A DNA stretch of 64,000 bases from Moellerella sp963519845 (GCA_963519845.1 CAUQNX010000008.1:62001-126000), one strand, 5' to 3'. Positions 52,709 to 62,487 are shown, counted from the first letter of the stretch. Program-made: numbers and translations. Notes: generated from the sequence alone by a model not told the origin.

Positions 52709-53522
52709 TAGCTTTCCTGCCAAATCAATAAAGGATATCGATATCTATTTTTGCCCTAATATCGATGCTAAAAACTACTCTATGGGCTCATTATGGAATC
52801 GGTTCCATAATTAACGCTAGAGGCGGAGTTAGAAAATGTGATGTTAGTCACTAATCCACAGTAAATAGCAGGTTATTTATCGAATAGAGTCACATTTTAA
52901 ATTTTACGGTATGGAATGGGTAAAATAGAGGTGGCAATAGCGGTCAGGAGCGTATTTGAGCTAGCTTACTGAAATAAGATGTGTTTTTCATTGGATGATA
53001 AAAAAAATTACTATTATGTTTTAGTTTTAAATATTCATCAAATTAAGGTGTATCAAGTAACTCAATGTAATACTAGCTATTTTATCATTAAAAAATATAA
53101 TTTTTATTAATTATATTCAATTTAGTCGATATTAAAAATTACAATTCATTAAAATATTTAATCTATTTTTAGCTTTATGCATTCAGCTTTTTGATGAGTA
53201 GATATTTATTTCTAGCTCTTAAATAACCTATTTCTTAATTAATAAATAATGTGGTTATTATTTAGATTGATGTGTAAATATTTCAATCATTTCAGCTGAT
53301 TAACATGAATTTCTCTGTGGTTAATTTACATTATTTAATCGCTACTATCATAGATAAGTAAAGTAACAACTATTTAACTAATCTATATAAAAAGCAAAAT
53401 AATCATGAGTACCACCTTAATAAATCGATAATTCCGATGTGTTATCGACGAATAAACGACTTTTTACGAATTGATTGTTAGCATAATATTAACATCCGTT
53501 CAATTTTTAAGGTTAACTAAGT
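52709..53522. other. Intergenic region kguE-nhaA
   Basis: About 810 AT-rich bases between divergent genes. It holds a 12-bp palindrome in the kguE leader (52734-52745), the PtxS-like operator (52794-52807) and, near the other end, the nhaA promoter. No small gene or hok/sok-like element was recognised. Confidence 0.65.
52794..52807. promoter_or_regulatory. PtxS/LacI-type operator upstream of kguE
   Basis: On the minus strand TGGAACCGATTCCA, inside the longer palindrome TTATGGAA-tcgg-TTCCATAA (52791-52810). It matches the Pseudomonas PtxS operator TGAAACCGGTTTCA at 11 of 14 positions (as I recall that site). It ends in CATAAT, a candidate -10, so bound repressor would block initiation. It is about 85 bp before the kguE start. 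Confidence 0.72.
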
Positions 53523-54701
53523 ATGACAGCAATTATTCGTCAATTTTTAAAACTAGAGGCTGCTGGTGGTTTGCTTCTCATTATTGCTGCCATTGCCGCT
53601 TTGATTATGGCCAATACGCCATTACAGGGCCTATATCAGCAATTCCTTGATATTCCTGTGGGCATAAAATTTGCCGCACTGGAAATTGATAAAACATTAC
53701 TCCTATGGGTAAATGATTTTTTAATGGCGATCTTCTTTCTCGTCGTGGGATTAGAAGTTAAACGTGAGTTACTTGAAGGTTCTTTAGCGGGTCGTGATAA
53801 AGCCATTTTCCCCGCTATTGCAGCCTTGGGCGGAATGCTGGTTCCCGCTGCAATCTATTTACTTTTTAATGGCGCTGATGAGATCACCCGCCAAGGTTGG
53901 GCGATCCCCGCGGCAACAGATATTGCCTTCGCATTAGGTGTTATGGCGCTGTTGGGTAAGCGAGTGCCAACCGAGTTGAAGGTTTTCCTTTTAGCGTTAG
54001 CAATCATTGATGACTTAGGTGTTATTGTCATTATTGCTATTTTTTATACTAAATCCGTCTCTCTAGTTGCATTAGGTTTAGCCGTTGCTTCCGTGTTGTT
54101 ACTCATACTGATGAACTGGCGTCGAGTAGAAAATACCCCCGCTTACTTAATTGTGGGTTTGATCCTGTGGGTCTGTATTTTGAAATCGGGTGTACACGCC
54201 ACTTTAGCTGGGGTGATTGTCGGTTTCTTAATTCCATTGCGTGGCGGTGGTAGCTCTAAACCATCAGAAGAGTTAGAGCATGTATTACATCCTTGGGTGG
54301 CTTATATGATCTTACCTATTTTTGCTTTCTCTAACGCAGGGGTTCAACTAACAGGGGTTACGTTAGATGGATTAATGAGTGCACTACCTATTGGGATTGC
54401 AGCGGGTCTATTTATCGGTAAGCCGTTAGGGATCTTTTTGTTTAGCTGCATTTCGGTAAAACTAGGGTTGGCAAAACTGCCTGGTGCGATTAATCTCAAG
54501 CAAATATTTGCCGTTTCTGTGTTATGTGGGATCGGATTTACCATGTCTATTTTTATTGCGGGTCTGGCATTCAGCGATTTAGACGAAACCTTTAGTACCT
54601 ACTCGCGACTGGGAATTTTGATTGGTTCGACCACAGCAGCAGTTATTGGCTTTATTTTGCTAAGATTGGCCTTACCGAATCCACAGGCAAGACAATCTTA
54701 G
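53523..54701 (+). CDS. nhaA: Na+/H+ antiporter NhaA
   Basis: Inner-membrane antiporter that exports Na+ or Li+ in exchange for two protons. 392 residues (E. coli 388), about twelve helices. The functional residues keep E. coli numbering: Asp133 (ATDIAFALG) and the Asp163/Asp164 pair (AIIDDLGVIVI). The C-terminal half has LCGIGFTMSIFIAGLAF. It is followed after 189 bp by its activator nhaR, as in E. coli. Confidence 0.97.
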   Translation: MTAIIRQFLKLEAAGGLLLIIAAIAALIMANTPLQGLYQQFLDIPVGIKFAALEIDKTLLLWVNDFLMAIFFLVVGLEVKRELLEGSLAGRDKAIFPAIAALGGMLVPAAIYLLFNGADEITRQGWAIPAATDIAFALGVMALLGKRVPTELKVFLLALAIIDDLGVIVIIAIFYTKSVSLVALGLAVASVLLLILMNWRRVENTPAYLIVGLILWVCILKSGVHATLAGVIVGFLIPLRGGGSSKPSEELEHVLHPWVAYMILPIFAFSNAGVQLTGVTLDGLMSALPIGIAAGLFIGKPLGIFLFSCISVKLGLAKLPGAINLKQIFAVSVLCGIGFTMSIFIAGLAFSDLDETFSTYSRLGILIGSTTAAVIGFILLRLALPNPQARQS

Positions 54702-54890
54702 ACGTGACTTTAAATTTGTAATAAGATTTAACGTCAGAAATTCCGAGTTAATTTCGATAATGTGCTCGCGGTATGATTATCTTTATCATGCTGCGAGTAT
54801 TTTATATTAGGTACAGACTCCTAAATGTAGGAGGGTAGGTAGGGGCATAGGTCAATATCTATATTTATTCGCGGTACAGAAGGAAAAGAT

Positions 54891-55814
54891 ATGCAGGTGT
54901 CACACTTGAACTTTAATCATCTCTACTACTTTTGGCATGTTTGCAAAGAGGGTTCCGTGGTAGGTGCAGCGGAAGCGCTTTTTTTGACACCACAAACCAT
55001 CACAGGCCAAATTAAAGCACTAGAGGAACGATTGGCAGGGAAATTATTTAAACGTCAGGGACGCGGTCTGGTGCCATCAGAATTGGGCCAGCTGATTTTC
55101 CGTTATGCGGATAAAATGTTTTCTTTAAGCCAAGAAATGTTGGATATCGTTAACTATAGCCGTGAATCCAATCTCCTGTTTGATGTTGGAGTTGCGGATG
55201 CTTTATCGAAAGGTTTAGTTAGTCGTGTTCTCGAAACAGCAGTAGTCGAACATGAACAAATTCATCTACGCTGTTTTGAATCAACTCATGAGCTGTTACT
55301 CGAACAATTAAGTCAGCATAAGCTGGACATGATTTTATCTGACTGTCCTGTCGACTCATCGCAACAAGAAGGGCTATTCTCGGTAAAACTAGGTGAATGT
55401 AGCATGAGTTTCTTTTGCCGTGAACCAGCACCAAAGAAACCCTTTCCCGAGTGCCTTGAAGAGCGTCGCTTGTTAATCCCCGGTCGTCGTTCTATGTTAG
55501 GTCGTCATATTCTGACTTGGATACGCAATAAAAATTTGCAGGTAGAAGTCTTAGGCGAGTTTGATGATGCGGCGTTAATGAAAGCTTTTGGTATGCATCA
55601 TAATGCTATTTTTGTTGCACCATCACTCTACACTAAAGATATTTTTGCTGATGATAGAGTGGTTGAGCTGGGGACGTTAGATAGTGTGAAAGAAGAGTAC
55701 TATGTGATTTTTGCTGAGCGAATGATCCAACATCCTGCAGTACAGCGTGTTTGCAATAAAGATTTTTCGCAGATTTTTAGTCAGCCTTTTAATAATTTAG
55801 AACAAAAAATTTAA
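54891..55814 (+). CDS. nhaR: LysR-family sodium-responsive activator NhaR
   Basis: Activates nhaA in response to Na+ and, in E. coli, pga and osmC. 307 residues. N-terminal NFNHLYYFWHVCKEGSVVGA and AEALFLTPQTITGQIKALEERL are nearly identical to E. coli NhaR. The effector domain contains RCFESTHELLLEQLSQHKLD and LIPGRRSMLGRHIL. Downstream is a hairpin shared with convergent rpsT. Confidence 0.97.
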   Translation: MQVSHLNFNHLYYFWHVCKEGSVVGAAEALFLTPQTITGQIKALEERLAGKLFKRQGRGLVPSELGQLIFRYADKMFSLSQEMLDIVNYSRESNLLFDVGVADALSKGLVSRVLETAVVEHEQIHLRCFESTHELLLEQLSQHKLDMILSDCPVDSSQQEGLFSVKLGECSMSFFCREPAPKKPFPECLEERRLLIPGRRSMLGRHILTWIRNKNLQVEVLGEFDDAALMKAFGMHHNAIFVAPSLYTKDIFADDRVVELGTLDSVKEEYYVIFAERMIQHPAVQRVCNKDFSQIFSQPFNNLEQKI

Positions 55815-55848
55815 TTTTTAAGGCAAGAAGACAATTTTAAGATAAAAA

Positions 55849-55873
55849 AAAACCGGCCTAAGCCGGTTTTTTA
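55849..55873. terminator. Bidirectional terminator between nhaR and rpsT
   Basis: AAAACCGGC (55849-55857) / GCCGGTTTT (55862-55870) with A-run before and T-run after. Confidence 0.9.
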
Positions 55874-55890
55874 ACTAAATCAAAGCGATA

Positions 55891-56151
55891 TTACATTGCT
55901 TTGATTTGAGCCGCTAAATTACTTTTATGACGAGCAGCTTTATTTTTGTGGTACAGCCCTTTAGTAGCATGGCGGTCAACAATTGGTTGCATGTCATTGA
56001 ATGCTTTTTGTGCAGCTTCTTTATCGCCAGAAGCGATAGCAACATAGACTTTCTTGATAAAAGTACGCACCATAGAACGACGGCTAGCATTATGCTGACG
56101 ACGACTCTCTGACTGAATGGCGCGTTTCTTAGCTGATTTGATATTAGCCAA
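55891..56151 (-). CDS. rpsT: 30S ribosomal protein S20
   Basis: Primary 16S rRNA-binding protein of the small subunit. 86 residues ((M)ANIKSAKKRAIQSESRR through RHKSNLAAQIKAM; E. coli 87). Translation starts with TTG at 56151, preceded by GGGAG; E. coli rpsT also uses UUG and is autoregulated at that weak start. An ATG further upstream would add 13 unrelated residues. A sigma-70 promoter lies about 50 bp upstream. Very basic and helical throughout, as expected. Confidence 0.97.
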   Translation of the reverse strand: MANIKSAKKRAIQSESRRQHNASRRSMVRTFIKKVYVAIASGDKEAAQKAFNDMQPIVDRHATKGLYHKNKAARHKSNLAAQIKAM

Positions 56152-56641
56152 GGTTAAACTCCCAAATATATTCTTTCGAGGACAATTCAAAGGTCGAGGA
56201 ATATGCCTTTTCGCCCTTCATTTGTCAATGGATTTGTGCAAATAAGCGTCTTGTACATCGACACTGATTGTTGCGTTGTGAATAGCGCAGGATTTTACCA
56301 GTTAACGCCACCAGAATACAGATGTTAACACGAAAAAATCATAATTGATTATACAGAAATAAAAACATTTATTTTAATTAGCGTGTTAGACGTCGATAAC
56401 AGTGACATATAAGGCCAAAATAACAAAGCGTGAAGTGTCTGATCGGTTATAATTTAGACTGATGCGGTGAGTAGAGGCTGTGCTGAGCGATGAAAGTGAG
56501 ATAAATTGAATATTTTTCGAGACCTCAGCGCAATTTTGTTGTATTGATAATTCATATTGATGAAATCCTTTTACGATCTTGGGTTAACCTTGGGTCGAGT
56601 ACAAGGTATAATCGGGATATTTCCACGGTATTGAGCCTGTT
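56152..56641. other. Intergenic region rpsT-ribF
   Basis: About 490 bases between divergent rpsT and ribF. It contains the rpsT promoter (56200-56228). No riboswitch-like structure or small gene was recognised before ribF; two copies of GTTAAC (56301 and 56324) were noted without a clear meaning. Confidence 0.65.
56200..56228 (-). promoter_or_regulatory. Sigma-70 promoter of rpsT
   Basis: On the minus strand TTGACA (56228-56223), a 17-bp spacer, then CATATT (56205-56200). The consensus -35 and ideal spacing fit a strong ribosomal-protein promoter; the leader to the UUG would be about 42 nt. Confidence 0.78.
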
Positions 56642-57568
56642 ATGGAGCTAATTCGCGGTTTACAGAATATTCAGGCGCGCCATTATGGCTGCGTGCTGAC
56701 TATGGGTAATTTTGATGGTGTCCATCGCGGGCATCAGGTTCTACTGAAAAATTTAAAGCGAGAAGGTGAGCGGCTGGGGCTGCCGACGATGGTAATGATC
56801 TTTGAACCCCAACCACTCGAGTTTTTTATTCATGATAAAGCTCCGGCGCGTTTAACCCGTCTTCGCGACAAGGTAAAATATCTTGCGGAAAATGGGGTTG
56901 ATTATTTGCTCTGTGTAAAATTCAACCAACAATTTGCCGCATTAACGCCAGACGAGTTTGTTTCAGAGTTGCTGGTCAAAAAATTGGGTGTTAAATTTTT
57001 GGCTATTGGTGATGATTTTCGTTTTGGCAAAAATCGCATGGGCGATTTCCACTTTTTACAGCAAGCGGGAGTCCAGAATGGTTTTGCGGTTGCCGATACA
57101 GAGAGTTTTTGTGATTCAGGATTGCGCATTAGCAGCACTGCGATCCGTAAAGCGATACAAGAAGATGATCTGTCACTGGCTGAATCACTGTTAGGCCGTC
57201 CTTATCGAATCAGTGGGCGAGTAGTACATGGTAACCAACTTGGTCGCACGATAGGCTTCCCAACGGCGAATATCCCGTTAAAACGGCGTGTAACACCCGT
57301 AACAGGCGTGTATGCCGTTGAGGTCTATGGACTGGGTGATAAACCCTTGCCTGGCGTTGCTAATATTGGCACTCGGCCGACAGTGTCAGGTAAAGGTCAA
57401 CAATTAGAAGTTCATCTTATTGATGCCTGCATGGATTTGTATGGGCGCCATATTGATGTTGTTTTGCGTAAAAAATTACGCGATGAGCAGCGGTTTGCTT
57501 CACTTGATGCTTTGAAGGAGCAGATCGCGAATGATGTGATAGCGGCAAGAGTGTTCTTGCAGCAGTGA
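56642..57568 (+). CDS. ribF: Bifunctional riboflavin kinase / FAD synthetase RibF
   Basis: Makes FMN and then FAD from riboflavin. 308 residues (E. coli 313). N-terminal nucleotidyltransferase domain with VLTMGNFDGVHRGHQ at about 18-32 and GLRISSTAIRKAI near 160. C-terminal riboflavin kinase domain with GNQLGRTIGFPTANI at about 198-212. It is first of ribF-ileS-lspA; ileS starts 40 bp later. Confidence 0.97.
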   Translation: MELIRGLQNIQARHYGCVLTMGNFDGVHRGHQVLLKNLKREGERLGLPTMVMIFEPQPLEFFIHDKAPARLTRLRDKVKYLAENGVDYLLCVKFNQQFAALTPDEFVSELLVKKLGVKFLAIGDDFRFGKNRMGDFHFLQQAGVQNGFAVADTESFCDSGLRISSTAIRKAIQEDDLSLAESLLGRPYRISGRVVHGNQLGRTIGFPTANIPLKRRVTPVTGVYAVEVYGLGDKPLPGVANIGTRPTVSGKGQQLEVHLIDACMDLYGRHIDVVLRKKLRDEQRFASLDALKEQIANDVIAARVFLQQ

Positions 57569-57608
57569 CCGTCATTTAATTTAGCGGAAAAATGGAACTG
57601 AGAATCGA

Positions 57609-60428
57609 ATGAGTGACTATAAAAATACCCTGAATCTACCTGAAACAGGGTTCCCTATGCGTGGTGATCTCGCCAAACGCGAGCCACAGATGTTAGAGAG
57701 CTGGTACAAAGAAGGTTTGTATCAGGCAATTCGTGATGCAAAATCGGGCAAGAAAACCTTTATTCTGCACGATGGCCCTCCGTATGCTAACGGTAATATT
57801 CATATTGGTCACTCAGTCAATAAAATTCTCAAAGATATTATTATTAAATCCAAAGGGCTAGCGGGTTTTGACTCCCCTTATGTTCCCGGTTGGGATTGCC
57901 ACGGTTTACCTATCGAGCACAAGGTTGAGCAGATAGTCGGTAAACCAGGCGAAAAAGTGTCCGCCGCTGAATTTCGTGCAGAATGTCGCAAATATGCCAA
58001 AGAACAAATTGAAGGTCAGAAAGCTGACTTTATCCGCTTGGGCGTGTTAGGCGATTGGGATCATCCGTATCTCACTATGGATTTCAAAACAGAAGCGAAT
58101 ATTATTCGTGCCTTAGCGAAAACCGTGGCTAATGGTCATTTAGTGAAAGGGGCTAAACCTGTTCACTGGTGTACTGCTTGTAGCTCATCATTGGCGGAAG
58201 CTGAAGTTGAGTATTACGACAAGACTTCACCTTCGATCTATGTTCGTTTTCCGGCGGTTGATAGTCCAGCTGTGGCGGCCAAATTTGGAGTTCAGGTTGA
58301 TGGTCAATCCATCTCTTTGGTGATCTGGACAACAACACCATGGACATTGCCAGCAAATCGCGCGATTTCGTTAAATCCAGCATTTAACTATCAGCTGATT
58401 AGTGTCAACGGCGAATTAATGATCTTGGCCGAAGATTTGGTTGCTGATGTAATGAAAACAGTTGGTCTATCTGAGTGGAAAGTTCTCGGTCAATGTGTTG
58501 GTAGTGATCTTGAACTGCTGCGCTTCAATCATCCTTTTATGGAATTTGATGTACCTGCAATTTTAGGTGATCACGTTACGCTTGATGCGGGTACAGGTGC
58601 GGTTCATACTGCGCCAGGCCATGGTCCTGATGACTATGTGATTGGCCAGAAATATGGTTTAGAAACCGCTAACCCCGTTGGGCCTAATGGGTGTTTCTTA
58701 CCTAACACCTATCCAGAGCTAGATGGTGTTTTCATCTTTAAAGCCAATGATTTGATCGTCAATTTATTGGAAGAAAAAGGTGCGTTGTTATTTAAACAAC
58801 CAATACTGCATAGCTATCCATGTTGCTGGCGCCATAAAACGCCGGTTATTTTCCGTGCGACGCCTCAATGGTTTATTGGCATGGATAAAAATGGCCTGCG
58901 TGAGCAATCATTGAAAGAGATCGATATTGTTCAGTGGATACCGGGTTGGGGCCGCGCACGTATCGAATCTATGGTTGAGAATCGCCCAGATTGGTGTATA
59001 TCTCGTCAGCGTACTTGGGGCACGCCAATGTCACTCTTCGTTCATCATGAGACGGAAGAGCTGCATCCGCGCACACTTGAGCTGATGGAAGAAGTGGCTA
59101 AACGCGTTGAAGTTGATGGCATTCAAGCATGGTGGGATCTTGATCCGGCTGAGCTATTAGGTGCGGCCGACGCAGAAATTTATCGTAAAGTACCAGATAC
59201 CCTAGATGTGTGGTTTGATTCAGGAACAACTCACTTCTCGGTGATTGATGAGCGCCCTGAATTTAAAGGTCACTCTGCGGATATGTATTTAGAAGGTTCA
59301 GATCAGCATCGTGGCTGGTTTATGTCTTCGCTGATGTTATCAACGGCGATGAAAGGCAAAGCCCCTTATCGTCAAGTATTAACACATGGTTTCACCGTTG
59401 ATGGTCAGGGCCGTAAAATGTCCAAATCCATCGGTAATACGGTTAGTCCACAAGATGTGATGGATAAATTAGGCGCTGATATCCTGCGTCTATGGGTCGC
59501 CTCAACGGATTATACTGGTGAGATTGCTGTTTCAGATGAAATATTAAAACGTGCGGCTGACTCATATCGTCGTATTCGTAATACAGCGCGTTTCTTCTTA
59601 GCAAACCTGACTGGCTTTGATCCTGCGGTCGATATGGTTAAAGCCGAAGATATGGTGGTATTAGATCGTTGGGCGGTTGGACGTGCAAAAGCGGCGCAAG
59701 AAGAGATCACCAAGCATTATGAAGAGTATGATTTCTTATCCGTGGTTCAGCGTTTGATGCATTTTTGCTCTATCGAAATGGGTTCTTTCTATCTAGATAT
59801 CATCAAAGATCGTCAATATACCGCGAAAGGCGATAGTCTTGCTCGCCGTAGCTGCCAAACAGCGCTATATCATATTTCAGAAGCCTTAGTGCGTTGGATT
59901 GCCCCTATTCTCTCATTCACTTCAGCTGAAATCTGGAATGAGATGCCGGGTAAACGCGCAAAATTCGTGCTAACAGAAGAGTGGTATACCGACTTATTTG
60001 GTTTGAGTGCTACTGAGCAACTGAACGATGATTTCTGGGCTGAATTGCTAGTCGTTCGTAGCGAAGTGAATAAGATTCTGGAACAAGCGCGTGCCGATAA
60101 GCTTATTAAGAGCTCACTTGAAGCCGCGGTGACACTCTATGCTGATAGCGAGTTAGCACAAAAACTGGATTGTTTAGGCGATGAGCTGAGATTTGTTCTG
60201 TTAACTTCACAGGCTGATGTTGTGAGTATCGAACAAGCAACGGCAGAAGCGCAGAGCAGTGAACTAAGTGGTCTGAAAATTGCCTTCCGTAAAGCAGATG
60301 GTGAGAAATGCCCACGTTGCTGGCACTACACGACCGATATTGGTCAGGCAGCGGGTGAGCATGCTGAGCTTTGCGGCCGTTGTATCACAAATGTCGCTGG
60401 AAACGGCGAAATACGTAAGTTCGCTTAA
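57609..60428 (+). CDS. ileS: Isoleucyl-tRNA synthetase
   Basis: Class I aminoacyl-tRNA synthetase for isoleucine. 939 residues (E. coli 938). HIGH-type motif ANGNIHIGHS at about 60, KMSKS motif QGRKMSKSIGN near 602, editing domain (about 180-400) with WTTTPWTLPANRA, and the C-terminal zinc motif CPRCWHY...CGRC at about 900-925. Its stop overlaps the lspA start by one base (TAATG). Confidence 0.98.
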   Translation: MSDYKNTLNLPETGFPMRGDLAKREPQMLESWYKEGLYQAIRDAKSGKKTFILHDGPPYANGNIHIGHSVNKILKDIIIKSKGLAGFDSPYVPGWDCHGLPIEHKVEQIVGKPGEKVSAAEFRAECRKYAKEQIEGQKADFIRLGVLGDWDHPYLTMDFKTEANIIRALAKTVANGHLVKGAKPVHWCTACSSSLAEAEVEYYDKTSPSIYVRFPAVDSPAVAAKFGVQVDGQSISLVIWTTTPWTLPANRAISLNPAFNYQLISVNGELMILAEDLVADVMKTVGLSEWKVLGQCVGSDLELLRFNHPFMEFDVPAILGDHVTLDAGTGAVHTAPGHGPDDYVIGQKYGLETANPVGPNGCFLPNTYPELDGVFIFKANDLIVNLLEEKGALLFKQPILHSYPCCWRHKTPVIFRATPQWFIGMDKNGLREQSLKEIDIVQWIPGWGRARIESMVENRPDWCISRQRTWGTPMSLFVHHETEELHPRTLELMEEVAKRVEVDGIQAWWDLDPAELLGAADAEIYRKVPDTLDVWFDSGTTHFSVIDERPEFKGHSADMYLEGSDQHRGWFMSSLMLSTAMKGKAPYRQVLTHGFTVDGQGRKMSKSIGNTVSPQDVMDKLGADILRLWVASTDYTGEIAVSDEILKRAADSYRRIRNTARFFLANLTGFDPAVDMVKAEDMVVLDRWAVGRAKAAQEEITKHYEEYDFLSVVQRLMHFCSIEMGSFYLDIIKDRQYTAKGDSLARRSCQTALYHISEALVRWIAPILSFTSAEIWNEMPGKRAKFVLTEEWYTDLFGLSATEQLNDDFWAELLVVRSEVNKILEQARADKLIKSSLEAAVTLYADSELAQKLDCLGDELRFVLLTSQADVVSIEQATAEAQSSELSGLKIAFRKADGEKCPRCWHYTTDIGQAAGEHAELCGRCITNVAGNGEIRKFA

Positions 60429-60922
60429 TGAAAAAAACGCTTTGTTCTACCGGTTTACGTTGGTTATGGCTAACGGCATTGGTTCTCGTTTCAGATATTT
60501 TGATCAAACAGTATGTTTATCAAAATTTTAAACTGTATGAACCTATTGAAGTTATGCCCTTTTTTAACCTGATGTATGCGCAGAATTTTGGCGCTGCATT
60601 TAGCTTTTTAGCTGATGAAGGTGGGTGGCAACGCTGGTTCTTTGCGGGTATTGCCATCGCTATTTCATTGATATTGATGGTCATGATGTATCGGGAGAGT
60701 GCGAAAAAACGCCTCAATAATATCGCATACGCCTTGATTATCGGCGGCGCTATTGGCAACCTAATCGATCGATTGATGCATGGATTTGTTGTCGATTATC
60801 TCGATGTCTATGTGGGTGATTGGCACTGGCCGACATTCAATCTAGCTGATATGGGGATCTGTATCGGTGCAGCACTGATTATTATTGAAAGCTTCTTGCC
60901 GTCAGAGAAAAAACCAGCGTAA
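60428..60922 (+). CDS. lspA: Lipoprotein signal peptidase LspA
   Basis: Inner-membrane aspartyl protease that cleaves prolipoproteins before the acylated Cys. 164 residues (E. coli 164), four hydrophobic helices. Catalytic Asp motifs are GGAIGNLIDRLMHGFVVDY (about 109-127) and FNLADMGICIG (about 140-150). Coupled to ileS by a one-base overlap and followed by a terminator. It would process the lipoproteins encoded in this window. Confidence 0.98.
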   Translation: MKKTLCSTGLRWLWLTALVLVSDILIKQYVYQNFKLYEPIEVMPFFNLMYAQNFGAAFSFLADEGGWQRWFFAGIAIAISLILMVMMYRESAKKRLNNIAYALIIGGAIGNLIDRLMHGFVVDYLDVYVGDWHWPTFNLADMGICIGAALIIIESFLPSEKKPA

Positions 60923-60936
60923 CAAGAGTATATACT

Positions 60937-60968
60937 TCAGCCCGCTTATGCGGGCTGATTTCTATTTT
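60937..60968 (+). terminator. Terminator after lspA
   Basis: Perfect 9-bp stem TCAGCCCGC (60937-60945) / GCGGGCTGA (60950-60958), loop TTAT, then TTTCTATTTT. Confidence 0.85.
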
Positions 60969-61041
60969 GAGTTTTCATTCTAACGACTCATTCGAGCTTT
61001 TTATTTTAATTTTTTATTTTAAATTAATGGGTTTTAAATAC

Positions 61042-61512
61042 ATGTCTACGCAGGTGCAGCAGCATAGTGCAGTTTTACTGCATTTCACGCTAAAACTGGA
61101 AGATGGCTCTACAGCTGACTCCTCATTCAGTCAGGGAAAACCATCACTATTCCGCTTGGGCGATGGTTCACTATCACCTGAATTGGAAGTTGAATTACTG
61201 GGATTAAATGTCGGCGAAAAGAAACAATTTACGCTGCCCGGTGATGCGATCTTTGGCAAAAACAATCCCGATCTATTACAATATTTCCATCTACGTGATT
61301 TTACCGAGACGGGGATTCCTGAAATCGGTGCTATCATGCTATTTACTACCATGAGTGGTAGTGAGATGCCGGGCGTTGTCAAATCGATAGAGGGTGAATC
61401 TATTACTGTCGATTTTAATCATCCCCTTGCGAGTCAAAATATTACCTTTGATATTGAAGTGCTAGAGATCGATCCGCAATTGGAGAGTGTAAATGCAGAT
61501 ACTATTAGCTAA
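61042..61512 (+). CDS. fkpB: FKBP-type peptidyl-prolyl isomerase FkpB (SlpA)
   Basis: SlyD-like prolyl isomerase/chaperone of the cytoplasm. Start chosen at ATG 61042 (MSTQVQQHSAVLLHFTLKLEDG), where homology to E. coli FkpB begins; an in-frame ATG at 60967 lies in the lspA terminator region. 156 residues (E. coli 149). FKBP half has PSLFRLGDGSLSPELE, and the IF-type insert domain (about 70-130) has PEIGAIMLFTTMSGSEMPGV. No strong ribosome site is seen. Its 3' end overlaps ispH by 20 bases. Confidence 0.94.
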   Translation: MSTQVQQHSAVLLHFTLKLEDGSTADSSFSQGKPSLFRLGDGSLSPELEVELLGLNVGEKKQFTLPGDAIFGKNNPDLLQYFHLRDFTETGIPEIGAIMLFTTMSGSEMPGVVKSIEGESITVDFNHPLASQNITFDIEVLEIDPQLESVNADTIS

Positions 61513-62446
61513 TCCACGTGGCTTCTGTGCGGGTGTTGACCGCGCAATTAGCATTGTTGATCGTGCGCTAGAAATTTATGGTGCGCCTATCTATGTTCGC
61601 CATGAAGTGGTTCATAATCGTTATGTTGTGGCTGATTTATGCCAACGCGGCGCTATTTTTATCGAAGAGATTGCGGATGTTCCCGATGGTGCGATCTTGA
61701 TTTTCTCTGCCCATGGTGTTTCTCAAGCGATCCGCCAAGAAGCCAAAGCGCGTGATTTAACCATGCTATTTGATGCTACTTGTCCTTTAGTGACCAAAGT
61801 ACATATGGAAGTGGCGCGAGCGAGCCGTAAAGGCAAAGAAGCCATCCTGATTGGTCATGCCGGACACCCTGAAGTTGAAGGCACTATGGGGCAGTACAGC
61901 AATCCTGAAGGTGGTATGTATTTAGTCGAGTGCCCTGAGGATGTTTGGAAAATTAAGGTCAAAGATGAAAATAATCTCTGCTTTATGACCCAAACCACTT
62001 TATCTGTGGATGACACTTCTGATGTGATTGACGCATTAATGAAGCGTTTCCCAAAAATTATTGGGCCGCGAAAAGATGATATTTGCTATGCAACCACCAA
62101 TCGCCAAGAGGCCGCCCGCGAATTAGCCGAGCGCGCTGATATTGTCTTTGTTGTGGGTTCTAAAAACTCCTCTAACTCTAATCGCTTGGCTGAACTTGCT
62201 TCTCGCATGGGCAAACCCGCTTATCTGATTGATGCTGCTGAAGATATTAAAACCGAGTGGCTTAAAGATAAAAATATTATTGGGCTTACTGCTGGGGCAT
62301 CAGCTCCCGATATTTTAGTGCGTCAGGTTATTGAGCGTCTACAAGAGCTTGGTTCTGGAGAGATCACAGAGCTGCAAGGTCGAGAAGAGAACATTATCTT
62401 TGAAGTGCCAAAAGAGCTACGTCTTGATGTGAAAGAGATTAGCTAA
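61493..62446 (+). CDS. ispH: 4-hydroxy-3-methylbut-2-enyl diphosphate reductase IspH
   Basis: Last step of the MEP isoprenoid pathway, an iron-sulfur enzyme. 317 residues (E. coli 316). Cluster ligand Cys12 in ANPRGFCAGVDRA, a second Cys in FDATCPLVTKVH (about 96) and a third in DDICYATTNRQEA (about 197). His in YVRHEVVHNRYVV and HAGHPEVEG bind the substrate. The start lies inside the end of fkpB. Confidence 0.97.
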   Translation: MQILLANPRGFCAGVDRAISIVDRALEIYGAPIYVRHEVVHNRYVVADLCQRGAIFIEEIADVPDGAILIFSAHGVSQAIRQEAKARDLTMLFDATCPLVTKVHMEVARASRKGKEAILIGHAGHPEVEGTMGQYSNPEGGMYLVECPEDVWKIKVKDENNLCFMTQTTLSVDDTSDVIDALMKRFPKIIGPRKDDICYATTNRQEAARELAERADIVFVVGSKNSSNSNRLAELASRMGKPAYLIDAAEDIKTEWLKDKNIIGLTAGASAPDILVRQVIERLQELGSGEITELQGREENIIFEVPKELRLDVKEIS

Positions 62447-62458
62447 GCATTAATTTAT

Positions 62459-62487
62459 AACACAGGGCGCGATCGTCGCCTTGTGTT
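62459..62487 (+). terminator. Hairpin after ispH
   Basis: Eleven-bp arms AACACAGGGCG (62459-62469) / CGCCTTGTGTT (62477-62487, with one wobble or mismatch). No T-run follows, so function as intrinsic terminator is uncertain. Confidence 0.5.
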
